From positions 18,538,001 to 18,602,000 of the forward strand of contig OY292278.1 of assembly GCA_958496175.1 (NCBI GenBank): DNA of 64,000 bases. Reading direction: 5' to 3'. Shown one piece after another: positions 11,580 through 25,063 of this stretch. The stretch comes from Sisyra terminalis. Its lineage: Eukaryota; Arthropoda; Insecta; Neuroptera; Sisyridae. The translations under genes and the position numbers were made by a program. The first letter of the stretch is position 1, and every line of letters begins with the position of its first letter. A model generated the notes under the pieces. It was given only the letters and a program-made list of their open reading frames with translations, was not told the DNA's origin and did no database searches.

Positions 11580-14390
11580 ATTCCCAACTGGAGCTCCAAA
11601 AAGGGTAACCCAGTAAGGACCCCATAGGTCTCACTCGAAAATTTCTTATCAAGAAATGGTTTAGACAACATTCTTACACAAAAGTGGCATGTTTTGAATT
11701 TTGTTTTCTTGACGAAGGTCATTCAATGTCACTATAATCAAACATGGATTCGTTTCTATAATTTCCTATACAAAGTATTGAAAATTTGGGAAACACTGCC
11801 GCATATAAAATATCAGAACCTGTTGAATTAATTGAACTTATACATTTTTAAAATTCAAATCCAAAAATTATCATTTTTTGTTGAATATTATGGGATTAAT
11901 TTCATTTTATTATAAAGAAATCTTAAGCATATTGATCCCCAAAATTCATATCACAACAATTATTGATTCATAATTTTATATATCCAACTTGCAAACCATA
12001 ATATTATATACATCAATTTAAAAAAAAGTACCAAAACGATAAGTTCTAGAAAAAAATTTCTAAAAATAGCTTTAAGATACACACAGGCCACAAAATTTTG
12101 CAAATTTTTTGCAACCACTTTCGCTATAGAATTTGAGGTCCCTGGTCGAACAAGTATTTATCACCAACGCATTGTACAGTTTCTCTAAGAAACAGGACCT
12201 GGACCCCAAACAGCACCCATTTTAAAAATTCGGAATAATAATCTCAATACAAATTTTCATACTATCAATGCAATGGTTTAACAAGTTGAATATAAATTGA
12301 ATATAATTGAATATAAAAATCCCAAGAGCAATTGACATTTACATAATATGCTTGTAATTTGAAGAAAATTTTGATGAAAATTATACAAATTTAAAATGTG
12401 TGGAATAGTTTTTAATTTGCAATATAATCCCCATAATATTATACCAATATGTAAGTGTACAAATAAACTAGACTCCTTAGTTTGAAAATCCATTTGACAT
12501 CAGTAGAAGTTGGAGAAAATTAGCAATAAAAATTTTAGTAAATCAAGTTCAAAAACAAAGAATAATGAACAAAAGAATGATATAGCAAATAGTTCAAAAA
12601 TTTTGAGCCTGTTTTACTCTCACCATTTTTTGTTTTAACCTAGTTGCGTTTTCAAATATCATAGGGGCCGGGCATCAGTTTCCTCATCACAGGGTTATAT
12701 GCATAGAAAACATTAAAATCAGTTTGTGATATGTAGGTATATTTCTGAGACACCACTTACCGGTGATCTAAGTTTTGCTTTATTCTGCCAAGTTTGGCCA
12801 TTTTCTTTCGAAAATCGCAAGAACAAAACCAAAAGTAAGTAGAAAGGAACTGATTTTATAAAAAATTTATAAAAAGTTTTATACTTAAAAAAACTGTCTT
12901 CACAATTTTTTTCTATAAATTAAAACCACAAACAATGCTGTGACTATTAGCTAGTTCATATTTTATCATGATAATATTTTTTCAAAGTTGATGTTGCTTT
13001 AATGAAAATTATTAATTTAAATAATTTCTCATGTCAATTTTTGCTGTAAAAAAATTAGTTGGGAACCACCTTTTGAATTCTTACAAATATATAACAGTTT
13101 GCATAAAATATTCCACATAATTTTACAATACAGGTTCAGATAGGAGAAATATTGGAATATAAAAAGCAAAAAAGCCAATAAAATAAAGAATATATTCCTT
13201 CAAATCTGATTTACAAGAAAGAAAAACACTAGATATTAAATATGATAAAATTTTCAATAAATCACAATTCTGCTTCAATTCTACTAGGCAAAAATAAAAT
13301 TATGTAAATTGCAAATTTAGGGTTACTACTTCCCGTTTCCCAAGCCTCCGAAACCTCCATTAACCCTTTTTAAATCTACAAAGCTTATTGTATCATCTTT
13401 ATGTATTTCTTTTTCATATATGACCCATTAGGCCATCAAAAATCTAAAGAACACATTTTCTACACTCATATTTGAAATTCATTTTCAAGCCGTATTTTAT
13501 TTGTTATTCGTCGCTACGAGGGATGATTTAGGAGGGTAAGCGACTAATAAAACGAAATGATAACATAAAATGCGTTTTATGTGTCGCCGTAACTTGTAAA
13601 CTGTGTTTAAGTCAAAATTTATTTGCACAAAGTGCACATTGAATATTTTATTGTGGTACATATTTTATTTGCAATCTTTAAGATGTTTTAATGTTTAAGT
13701 CATTATTAACATTGTTAAACGAAATGCTGGAAGGTTTTTTTTTAAAAAAAATAAAATATATTCTCATCGAGAAATTAACGGTTGTGTAATGGAGCTTTTT
13801 GAATCATTTGTAGTGAAACTTAAACCCAGATTTTCTCCATTGTCGACCAAATAAATCTTGTAAATGTAAAAAGTTCAATTAACGACTTAATTTTGCGAGC
13901 AAAGAGACGGCACTTCATAAATTTAAAATTTATGTCCTGAACTTGCTTACGTTAACCGCAAACTATTTTATTTGCTCGTTTTTTCTTCTATCTGAAATTT
14001 TATTTTCTACGTATGTTTTTTCCATCGTATTCGAACGACCGGCTTGGTCTTATCTTTAATAGTGGCTCAAACGATAAGAGCACAAAATCTTCTCTCCAGG
14101 AAAAGTTTAATTTTACTTTGAATGATTGGAGTTTAAAAATTTTCTGTTTTTACGATGAGATAACTTACGAAACATTGTTTTTCCAACAGTCGTAAAACTG
14201 CAAGAAAAAAGTTCCCTCAACTGTACATATGTGTGCTATGTGTATTGAAACAGGAACGAAAGGAATTAGTAGTATATTTTTGTAATGGAAGCTTTTTTCA
14301 CAATACAATTTTAAAGTTTTTTTTATTATTTATTATTTTTTAAAATGTCAAAGAAATCACAGTCTTAAAATAATAAAACAAATTAAATTG
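11580..14390. other. AT-rich non-coding stretch
   Basis: No exon, RNA gene or structured repeat was recognised. Confidence 0.45.
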
Positions 14391-14535
14391 TGAGCAATAA
14401 GGATGAAGCTTCTTGTAGAATATTATTTATTTTATCGCCAACATTTCGTCAGTCATTCCTGACTTCTTCAAGGCTCAAAATTAAAAATTACTCTACAAAT
14501 GTCATAATTGAGCCCTGAAGAAGTTAGAATAACTA
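14391..14535. repeat. inverted pair of element-tail motifs (CTGAAGAAG type)
   Basis: On the minus strand at 14441-14480 the sequence reads GCCTTGAAGAAGTCAGGAAT, then GACTGACGAAATGTTGGCG. GTCAG and CTGAC can form a stem just before GAAA. On the plus strand at 14508-14530 a related GCCCTGAAGAAGTTAGAAT appears. This motif type is common near the ends of Penelope-like and related repeats. No protein-coding part is recognisable nearby. Confidence 0.5.
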
Positions 14536-17265
14536 ATAATTATAAGAATAACATAAACATAAGAATAACTAACTAGTTGGAATTAGAAAACTGGAACAAA
14601 TAAGTCAAGATTAAAGTTCAAAAAACCTGGAACAGTATATGGAGGAATACACTCCAGAAATTAACTATGGCGAGGGACTTAGTCCAGGTTATATCCCCAA
14701 GCGAATCCATATCCAGAAACTATGCAGTGGCTATAATGAAACTCAAGATAGGAGACACCAGGATGACCCATTAGCATGTAATGCGACATATACCTAATTG
14801 AAGAGAGGAGCTTGTCGTTCATCATCTTCTAATCGTCTGCATAATCTTAGCCTACTGTAAGAAAAAGTGTATACTAGGAGACGACCCTAGGAATATGCTT
14901 AACGACAGGGAGAAAGTAAGAAGGACCTTAGAGTTTTTAAAAGTTACCGGATTGCTAAATATTTAACGTAAAAGTGACTACTAACTAAATAATTACTAAC
15001 CATAGTCCAATATGACTAAATAAAAGTGACTAGCAAATTTAATTTGGCTACACTAAGATGTATAAATTCAACTAAAAATAAATATAAGACCTATTTAAAA
15101 ACCAATATAACCAACACAACCAAGCATACACGTAGAAGGAGACCAACAGTCGATAATTGATCAATGAAGATTAAGTGACTTTAATTTTAAAAAATAGTTG
15201 GGTTCCTATTTTAAGTTGATTTTTTTTATATTTTATTACTTATTAAACATTTTTTTCCACTTTATGGTTTACAATGCCAAGCTAACCAAAACCTTTAATT
15301 TCCTTCATATACCATATTGTTTTCCTCTCTTCATGTAAAAAATCGTCAGTCAAGTTTGTAGCTCATCATATTTCATTTTAATTTTTAATTTTGCTTCTTA
15401 ACTTTTTATGTTTCATACTGTGCACATATTTACATTTTTTATTTGTTTTCTTTTCAACTACAAATTATAGCGATCAACTACGTTAGTTTCTATTTTCCAC
15501 CGTAAATATAACTTCTTTTTTTTCAATTTTTATTAGTAGGTACACATATTTTCTACTTTAACGTCTTCTGTCAACATTTAATTTATAAATACACTTTACT
15601 TATTAATTTCCTTAATAATCCTGTAGATTCATTGTTACAGTTCTTCTTTCTCCGCTACTTTGTTTCAATTCAAAAAGAATAGGCAAAGCTAATAAAACAT
15701 AGAAGAAAGTTGAACAATTAAAATGATTTAGAAACTAAATATGACAAAGTTTTAAAATGCACAAAAGAGTACAATGCAAAGATATTTCATCCATTTTTTT
15801 TGCTAGCAAAATCAAAAAAAAACGTTCGCAATTTTTTGCCTACAATTTTCCGCGAACAGTAATCTAGTTACTGCCATCATCCACACATTTAGCTTCATAT
15901 TGGTTCAAAATCGATTTCAAATATTCGAGAAGAATTTAATAACTTAATTGGATTTATTTGTAAAGGTTTTACGATTTTCTTCGCTGATATATCTTTAAAT
16001 CAATATAAAGCTCGTTATGTGAAATCTGTGTATTTGACATCGGTATCATTCTGAGCGACAGAGCGTTAATCTTGGTAAAATCAGAGAATGATTTCCTATA
16101 AATTGATAAGAATATATTATAGGATCTACCATATATAAAACTCGACAGTCAGGTTTGGTAATGATGAATGTAATTCATTATGAGAGCTACTTCGACCGAG
16201 AAATATGTAATAAATTTTAAATTCTATTAAATTTACCAACGTCTTGCTATTATCAAATATTGTACAATTTTTTTAGATATAAAACATAAATTCTCATCCA
16301 TTCTTCAAATGAAAGATGTATCAAAGTTTAAACTCATGTTGTTTCGTCAATACTTTGTCTCCCCTAGCTTTATCTTTAACAAGTTTAATATTAATGGCAT
16401 AACAAAGCTTATGACTATTGATAAAATTTAATACTTATGTACAGTTGTTTATTGGTTTTTGAGTACATTTTCATCTTTTTTCATATTACATATTTAATCA
16501 TAAAGTTGTATTGTAATCTGGAAGTGTCAATTTTAGTTTTATATCATGTTTTGGTATATTTCAAGCTTTTTAAATCTATACTTGTTTAATTATAATAAAT
16601 ATCCAAAAAACTCCCCCTTAAAAGGACACCCCTATAATGAAATTAAAAAATAAAAATAAAGGAAAGGGAAATGAGTAGCAAAAGTTAAAAGGTAAAATAT
16701 TGTGGTAAACACAAGAAGGAACTTTGAAGTTAAACAAAAATGGTAAGGTAAGTAAACAAAATTTTAAATTTGTAAACTTACACGTGTAAATTAATTGTAG
16801 GAAATAAAGTTTTATTATTATTATATCCAAAAAAGATATATAAATTTGTGATTTCGTCTTCAGTTATTAATCATCTTGCTACTCTGATAGAATAGAGATG
16901 AACCACTTCATGGGTTCAATGAGGCATTTATCATTGAGATTCTTTTATCGATATCTATAACTTGGCTTTTAAAAAACCCAAAAATGGCAAAAAGGAATAA
17001 GATGAGTAAGGGATTTTAAGTTATCTTAAAAGTATATAGATCATCTCAATGAAAAATTATATCGCCCAAGTACCCCTTAGGTCAGTGGCAAAAAATGCTA
17101 CTAAAAGGTTAAAAAATTCAACTTATATATTTCTTTATGTGGATATACTTTTTATCTGGAACAATTATATTTCGACCAGGCTTTGGTTCGCCTCCATCGC
17201 TTAGTGTTGACCCCAAAGAATAAGTGGAAATAAAGGCTTAAAAACTCACATAATGTAATATGCTT
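14536..17265. other. non-coding stretch, possibly with decayed repeat sequence
   Basis: About 14570-15180 has a different, less AT-skewed texture and could be old transposon sequence, but no protein motif can be read. The rest is AT-rich with nothing recognised. Confidence 0.4.
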
Positions 17266-17320
17266 AACGCATAACGTTTCAGCAACTATTTTGGCTTTTG
17301 TCTTCATCAAGTGCTTTCTA
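17266..17320 (-). repeat. element-tail motif (TTGATGAAG...GCTGAAACG)
   Basis: On the minus strand it reads CTTGATGAAGACAAAAGCC and then GTTGCTGAAACGTTATGCG. It follows the same pattern as the motifs near 14460, 30610, 31925 and 47300. Confidence 0.45.
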
Positions 17321-18417
17321 ATTAAAAACAGCCATCAGATATATTTCATAGTATTGCAATAAATTTCTTAACATTTAAATTGTAGAAAAATCTGCTTAAC
17401 TAAAGTAACTGTTGAGACACGACAAGTAAAAAATAATATTGAACAATATTAAAATATTTCAGGGTAAAAGTGTGAAATTCTTATTTTATTTTTGTTCTTA
17501 AAGAGTAATAACTTATTCAAACCATTTTGTGTTCGAAGTTATCAAACTAAAGCCGGTTTGAATAGTTGAAAATAGCAGCTATGGTTCTTTCAATTACTAC
17601 ATAATTCAATATGAATAGAAATCAAAGTTAAATTTATTATATCATTCAAATTTATCAATAATAGTAGGAAATATGTCTGAATATAACTATAACATGAAGT
17701 AGATTGTCGTCAAATTATATAAGGAAATTTTTTCAAGAATATTAACAGAATACATGTGATATCCTCTTGGTATTTCGTTGAATAATTGCCGAAGAAAAAA
17801 TTTTTTGTTGGAGAAAAAACCTTTTAACACTTATTTCATTCTTTAGGGAAGAAAATTATAAAATTTAAACCATAGTGAAGGTTGTAACGTTTTTACGGAT
17901 ATTGGTCATTAACAAAACTACCTTTATTTTGTTGACTACTTTCTAAAATTATCGCAAATTGTATAACCATGAGTGTCTTCATCTATCGAAAATTCATTAT
18001 CGATTTGCCCAAAAAAATGATGAGTTTGTCATTTGTGATCAATAATTCTTTATTTTTTTTCTAAAATTGAAATTACTCATGTTCTTCGTCGGTAATTAAC
18101 ACCTAAGATATACTAAAACCAATGGAAGTAATTAACAATAATTAAATACTAAATGAAAAAAAAAATCAAAATGATAAAGCGGAAAATTTTAAATGATGTT
18201 GTCGTAAATGGACAGGTAAGCAGAGAAACGTTGAATTTTTCCAATTGTGTAAATTGTGTTAGAAAAAAATTGAATAAATTATACAAAAGGATGTTTTTCT
18301 GATGTTTTTTCTTTGAATCCAGGATCAAAATCACAAGACTATTGTTTCTTTTGTTTTGATTTACCTATTATAAATTAAATAGCATAAGTACTCAATTCTG
18401 ATGGCGTACCTGTTCTC
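17321..18417. other. AT-rich non-coding stretch
   Basis: Nothing recognised. Confidence 0.4.
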
Positions 18418-18469
18418 CAGTACTCCTACACAACTTTACAGTACTCCTACACAACTTTACAGTACTCCT
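18418..18469. repeat. 21-bp tandem repeat, 2.5 copies
   Basis: The unit CAGTACTCCTACACAACTTT plus A occurs at 18418-18438 and identically at 18439-18459. A 10-bp partial copy CAGTACTCCT follows. Confidence 0.9.
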
Positions 18470-18939
18470 TTAGAGTATACTAACCTGTTGGAGATATATA
18501 AGTATTGGCCAAGAGGATTAGCTAAAAGCAAAAATGTAGTGCTAAATGTTGAGCTTTTCTATAATAATAAAAATTTCGTAATTATTTTGCGCCATTAATT
18601 GGTGTTTCTTTGTCGTTTCGACTAGTTCCAAGAGTTCCGAAAGGAAAACTACATAGCTTGCATATTTTCTCGGAAAATGGCAAATTTCAAATTTGTAGGT
18701 ATTTCTCTTTTAATAGGATTTTTTTTGTTATAGAAAGTTATGTATAAAATAATTTTATCACTCGCATGTATAATTTTCGTCACTAGCTTTCATAAGCTTT
18801 AAAGCTTTAATATTAGAGAAATTTCAAATTAGAGCTTTTTTTTTTAAACAGAGAAAATATGTAAACATAAAAATTATTTCATGCAAAATTCTTGACCACA
18901 ATCAACACAAACCAAGACATCTATAAAGATTTACAGATG

Positions 18940-20450
18940 ACCTCTATTTGAAAGAAGTTCACCAGACGTAGTACAAAATATCAAAAGAGATTGAGCAACC
19001 ATGTCAACTACACCTATTCCTCTATATTTACACTGAAGATAGGTTCCAGACAAATCCGTGTAAAATGAAATCTTTGTTTTTCCTATATAAAACCGTGTAA
19101 AACGAAAAAAACTGCGCAATTAAGTCATTTATTCAAATGGAACAAGAGTAAAACATATCCAGAAACTTTAAACTAGGTATAGTTTGTCCAAAAAATGGCG
19201 TGATGTCGTAGTGAACTTATTTTAAAAATGAAAACAAAAATAGAAACGAAATATTTTTCAAAAAGTACCTGCTGAAACTTAACAAATTCAGGTATGTTCG
19301 AAATTTATTCGCTATCACTTTGAGGAACTATCAGAAAGGGGAATCCCTTGTTATTGCAATCAGTGTTGCCAAATGAAAGAAACTCAAAAATAATTTCAAC
19401 GGCATAAGCTTGGATCAGGAACGTCGAAATTTGAAAACTGTTTTCAAATGGTTTCGATGTTATTCCTGTATGTATTGTTCACTCGAATGCAATTTGTACG
19501 TAAATTTTGACATGTCAGAAATGAAGTAGCGACTGTTATTTTCAAATATGTATTTATATTGTATCATATAAAATCTGGAAAACTAAATTTTCTAAATAAA
19601 GTTTACTTTGGCTCAAGTCCATTTCAGCACACCCACAATCTGGCAACGTTGCATTTTCGACGTTGTTTTAATTTAAAAAATATCGCGAAATAAATTAAAA
19701 ACAAAATGGAAAATGCAATGTTGGCAGATTGTGGGTGTACTAAAATGGACTTGAGACAAAAAATTTAATTTTACATATTATAATATAAATACATATTTGA
19801 AAAGAAACGTCACTTCTTCATTTCTGGCATGTCAAAGTTTATGTACAAATTGCATTCGAGTGAACTATACGTACCCATTCGGAATAGTTCTCTTCAGTTC
19901 GGAATATCTCGACGTTCCTGATCCAAGCTTATACCAGTTTATGAACCGTGTAAAAGCGAAATCGTGTAAAACGAGTATCGTGTAAATCGGGGGATAGGTG
20001 TATCTGGTGATTAACTTCCTAAACAATATAGTGAAGAATCACTATACTTAAACGCGTTCCATTGTCATTTATTCAAATGGAACAAGAGTAAAACATATCC
20101 AGAAACTTTAAGCTAGGTATAGTTTGTCCAAAAAATGGCGTGATGTCGTAGTGAACTTATTCTAAAAATGAAAAAAAAAAACGAAATATTTTTCAAAAAG
20201 TCCCTGCTGAAACTTAACAAATTCAGGTATGTCCGAAATTTATTCGGAATTAATTTCGAAATTTATTTATGATTATGTAACCAAAAATACATTTTTAGAA
20301 ATTTTCCGAATTTCCTTAGTTATGAACCGTGTAAAAGCGAAATCGAGTAAAACAAGTATCGTGTAAATCGGGGGATAGGTGTATCTGGCGATTAACTTCT
20401 TAAACAATTTTAGTGAAGAATCACTATACTTAAACGCCTTCCATTGCTAG
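18940..20450. mobile_element. composite non-autonomous DNA element with GTGTAAA-rich ends, duplicated and interrupted
   Basis: Two blocks occur twice in direct orientation. A 188-bp block is at 19124-19311 and again at 20064-20246. A 125-bp block is at 19940-20064 and again at 20320-20446. The second block carries repeated GTGTAAAA/GTGTAAAT units and ends ATCGGGGGATAGGTGTATCTGG. Near 19000-19110 a diverged copy of this end lies in the opposite orientation (ACTACACCTATTCCTC, then CCGTGTAAAACGA). Terminal motifs of this kind resemble pogo/Tigger-type elements, but no transposase is present and the assignment is an inference. Between the two blocks the first copy contains a foldback insertion (separate entry); the second copy lacks it. 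Confidence 0.7.
19401..19935. mobile_element. foldback (long inverted repeat) insertion inside the composite repeat
   Basis: The left arm (about 19401-19672) and right arm (about 19697-19935) are imperfect reverse complements. GGCATAAGCTTGGATCAGGA at 19401 pairs with the end at 19916-19934, and CTCAAGTCCATTTCAGCACA near 19613 pairs with its counterpart near 19735. The two arms differ by substitutions and small indels. The other copy of the host repeat at 20064-20446 does not contain this segment, which supports insertion. Confidence 0.75.
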
Positions 20451-23400
20451 AATTGTTATACCGAAGAAAATAATAACATCAAGCTTACTACTTTAAGGTA
20501 GTGACCAATAATGATTTGACGGAAAACTGATTTGCTTAATGCCCAAAGAAATATTGCAAAAATATAATGAATCAATGGTACTTAATTTCATATAATGTTA
20601 TAAAAACGGTAATACACTTTTAAAGTGATACATGATAATCAGATATCTGAAAATTCCATAACTATGTTAAGTACAAATTATAGACTTTTTTCTCATTCTC
20701 ATTCCTCCCTGGCGCGGTACCAATTTCGTTGAACACATATTTTCGATCCAAAAGCAGAACGGCCAAATTTCGCATCCTCGCTTTCATGTATGAAATATAT
20801 GCAAATTCATATAATGCTGATGTCGCAATTTCAATTATGCATTCATTTTATCGATAGACAGCGGGAGACCTCACATCTCATTCACCCTTTATCCTTCCTA
20901 ACCATTTACACAGGTATGAACTATGAGTGGCGTTGTATCAGAGATCCATTTAAATATTATAGCGGGATTATTTTGGATTTCTCGATAATGCTTTCGATCG
21001 TTTCGTTCGGAAAACTCATTCGGTCGTTACACGTTGCATTGCATTATGCCAGACTGAACAAATTTCGTTATATTTTGTTATACGCGAAAGGGAAAATGAG
21101 AGGAGTTATAGAGAAATGGAGAAATGGAGAAGAGAATTTATAGAATGGAATTTTACTGATCACGGGGATATTTCTGATTGAAATATTTACTTTTGGGCCT
21201 ATTGTGGTCTGCACTTCAAACCCATAAAATCATCGTTCCACCCTTGCTTTCATCCTAATTATTAATGCCCTATTCATCATATCGTGGCTTTTATGTTTAA
21301 AATATTGTTTTTTGGGGAAGTGGTGCATTTTCATTACATGCACGGTTTTGAATCAATTATCATATTTTATATTTTATATGAGACATAATTATGCTGTGAA
21401 TTTGATTAACTTTCTCAATCAGCCCCCTATTGTAAATTTATTTTCATAAAAAATAATATAAATCAAATACTTTAGTATTCTGAATATAATTACCAGTCGC
21501 CCTAAATGAAGTTTGTAATTTAAATGTTTGGTTAAACGTGAAAAAAAAAAATCAAATGAGGGTTGTTTTGAAAATATTTGTGTAAAATCGAGATTAAAGC
21601 GAAAATGTATAGGTTCTAATAGTTAAACTGTACTGTTTGCTATACAAACTAATTAAAACCTTCGTCTTAACCACACCAACCTTTCAAAAACGTTTAAGTT
21701 CGGTCAATTTCCATATGAAATTTTCTTCGCAAATTCAAATTTTCAACAGAAGGCAATTTGAAAAACCACAATATTCCGATATGAACAGCTGTTAGCTTTA
21801 GTGCTAAGGATGGGAATAGTTGGGATAGCGGTGCGAGTGAGTCTGGGCAGTGAAAGGGATAATTCAGGAGTGTTGAGGAGGATAATGCGGGGGTGAAATA
21901 AAATATAATGGAGGTCCCTTGTCATTTTATTTGATCCTTCAACGTGTACGGTGGCCATTCCCGGATTCAAATCGTTTTCGGTGCCTTCCTAGCGGACATT
22001 TTGCAGACTAACGGTGGAAATTCATGAATATCATTCAAATAAATTTCGCAAGAAATTCTTATGAAACGCCCATAGAGTTGGACGCCCGGCGCGGCGGTTA
22101 AATACGTGGGTGAATTTTTTGAGGGTGGCTAATAGTTGTGTGGATGTCATGTGTCCTTTTTATCTGGCGCTATATTCTAACCCTTAGATGGTAAATCCTA
22201 TATTTATAGATAAGTAGGTTATAAAATATTCGAATTTATGTAGGCTCCTATTATTTTCAAGAGTTTCTCATTTTTATGGCATTGGGTAGTTAAATTTTGT
22301 ACGTTTCACGCGATTTTTATGAGACAAAAAATAGATCGTTTCTTTTAAATTTTTAAACTTTTGCACGTATTTTCTAAATTTTTAGTACACATATTACAAT
22401 AAGTATCGTCATTTTTGTAATATGCATACTTTGTCGTAATTCCTTTATCAATTTTAGAGATATTCACAAAAATATTCAGTCATAAAACTCATATACTTTC
22501 TACCTCCATTCCAAACTTAAAGGAACAAAAAACGAACCTCTTCTTTAACTTAAAGTAACAATTGAAACTGAAGCAAATTTTTCAGAAAAACAAAACAAAA
22601 AATCTATGCACTCCCGGCAACAATCGATTTTAATCCAAAATTATATGAAAATGTGAAAATAGTTGAACTATAAACAATAACGATTTAGGTGGACACGAAC
22701 TATTGTAACTCGTGTATATGCAACTCGCAATGTTTTCTTTATATTGGTACTTTGTAATGTATTAAATGTCGAGATGCTTCTTACTGGATATTGTTAATTG
22801 TGTCATTGGATATAACTAACCAAAAGTTTGAAAAAAAATATTGGCACTTCAGATAACAACTGTTTTTTTTAAGAAATCATAATGTCGCCTAAAGTTTCAA
22901 CTACATTGATTGTAAAAACAAAACTGGTATTTAAATGTAAGAAAATTGTTCAATTTAGCGAAAAAATATAACTTCTTTCAATATACAAGGTACTATATTC
23001 AATATTGATATAATATCACGATCTGAGTAATTATATGTTTTCTTGGGACTTATAATTATAGCTTTATGTAGTTGAAAAATGTTAATTTGTGTAAACAGTA
23101 TCGGAAAAATTGTTTTAGTTACTTTAATATATAGAAGATACAGTATATTAATTCTTTCATTTTTTGGCAAAAAATACCTAGTATCTTATATATTTTTTTA
23201 AAGGAAACTGTATCTTGTAACTAAGAAAGTATTTTTGATCCCCAAAAGTAATTTGGGCACACAGATACTAAGATATTTTATTTTGCTCTATAAGATTCAA
23301 TTTATACCTATCTTCTATATTTTTTTAAAGTGTGTTGAGTTTGCAGAAGATTAAACATTCATACTTTTCTTTTTCCTAAATTAATAAAGAAAAGAAATAA

Positions 23401-24559
23401 TTATCGGATTATCTAACCATTTTATCTAATACTTTACGAAACTTAGTACATACATTATATACAAAGTAATTAAAAAACTATATTTCTAGGTGCCTTAAAA
23501 AGTAACATAAGATAAGTATTAAAGTTTCCTTTTTTAAGAGTTACTAAATACTCAACTTTACTCTACTCTACTTCCTACTAAGTACCTTCAAGTACTTTTT
23601 AAAAAAAATCAGTTATCAATTTACTAGATAGTTTCCTATAGTATCTTTGACAGCTATGTTTGCAAACTATTTGTTCTTTTGTAATTAAAAATTTGTTAAA
23701 GAAAACATTACTTTAAAAACGTTTTTTTGTATTAGTATGCGTCGGACCGAACTTGGACCTATACTGGGCTTATCATACCTCTTTAGGTAACTTTTAAATT
23801 TTAAATGTAAATGTTACCGGCTAGTCAATGGTTTTATTGAAAAATTTCAACTGTATTCTCTAGATTCAATCGATATTGATTCTTTTTTAACTTAAGCAAT
23901 TTATTTCGATTAGATTACGAATCAATTTAATTTATGTTTTAATCAATATTAGTTTTACAAAAGTTGTTTGAGCATTGTTCTTCTATGATTAGGGCTTTAG
24001 CCGATATAACTACCATTTCAGGTCAACATTTATATACATATTACTTAGTTTTTAGTTTTTTAAAGTTTACTTTGTTTTTCAAAAATCCCCTTAGGTTATT
24101 CCCGCCAGACATCCATTGCATGTATCTACCATAGTAAATACTCTTTTATTACGATTAAGCGCTTATCTATCTAGCGCTTATCGTATAAACTATAAAGAAA
24201 TATAGCTTTCAAAAGTATTTGATGAGGCCAAACGGGAGAAAAATCACCCACCTTACAGTGGATGCTAGATTTTTAGAACTAGTTTAGTACCGGCTTCTTA
24301 AGCAGATGAAGAAAGCAAGGGGATTGTTCAAAAATATTCAATAGATCGATTGATCAAATTTCGTTAGTGTTTCGGATTTATAGGGTACAGGTAAATCTTA
24401 TCAAAGTAGCTCCAAAATTGGTAAATACTGGGTCAATTAAAACACAAGAACTAAAAAGAGTGATATTATTTTTACGTCTATCAAGCATTACGCTTTTGGT
24501 ATTTATTTAAAAATAACTACGAAATATTTTGGTGTTTTTATTATCATTCAAGAGTTGTA
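20451..24559. other. non-coding, probably intronic, with two GC-richer patches
   Basis: About 20690-21150 and 21940-22170 are GC-richer and appear single-copy. The first contains an open frame of 117 codons on the plus strand without recognisable similarity; the second contains GACGCCCGGCGCGGCGG. About 23170-23650 is AT-rich with many GTATCTTA/AGTAC-like short words but no clear repeat unit. Confidence 0.45.
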
Positions 24560-25063
24560 CTGCTGTACGTTACCTGTAATTTGAATTAAAACTCAAACTT
24601 AAACTAGTTTTTTTAAGATATGGTTTTACAATAACAACTGAAAAGTTTTAGTATCTATTAAAGCTAAAGGGAAGCTTTTAATTATATATTTCTTTTGCAA
24701 TGCAATAGTTTTTTATTGAAAAATAAACCATCACAACAGCTCCAGGAATTATGAAAACCATAAACCGAATAATATTTGATCCATCAAAAAATGCATTTAC
24801 ATTTTTGGAATGTGTGCAAAACTGTAAACGCATTTTTTGATGAACCAAATTATAATTGTAATATAATATGATAATTCCTGGAGTTGTTGTAGTGGTTTAT
24901 TTTTCAATAAAAAACTATTGCATTCCAAAAGAAATATATACTTAAAAGCTTCCCTTTAGCTTTAATAGATACTAAAACTTTTCAGTCGTTATTGTAAAAC
25001 CATATCTTAAAAAAACTAGTTTAATTCTGAGTTTTAATTCAAGTTACAGATAATGTACAGCAG
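24560..25063. mobile_element. 504-bp palindromic foldback MITE
   Basis: The left arm 24560-24800 is the imperfect reverse complement of the right arm 24824-25063. Matching landmarks are CTGCTGTACGTTACCTGTAA, AACTAGTTTTTTTAAGATAT, GCTAAAGGGAAGCTTTTAA and ACTATTGCAT in the arms. The spacer is only about 23 bp, so a transcript could fold into a nearly continuous hairpin of about 240 bp. No ORF is present. No clear target duplication was seen, so the superfamily is not assigned. Confidence 0.85.

Noticed and set aside
20790..21143. 117-codon open frame on the plus strand in a GC-richer patch
   Set aside because: No recognisable domain, no splice or promoter support, and composition explains the lack of stops. 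Kept only as part of a possible conserved non-coding island.
21575..21625. Third copy of the GTGTAAA-rich terminal motif
   Set aside because: Only a loose resemblance (TGTGTAAAATCGAG, AAAGCGAAAATG, TATAGGT) without flanking homology.
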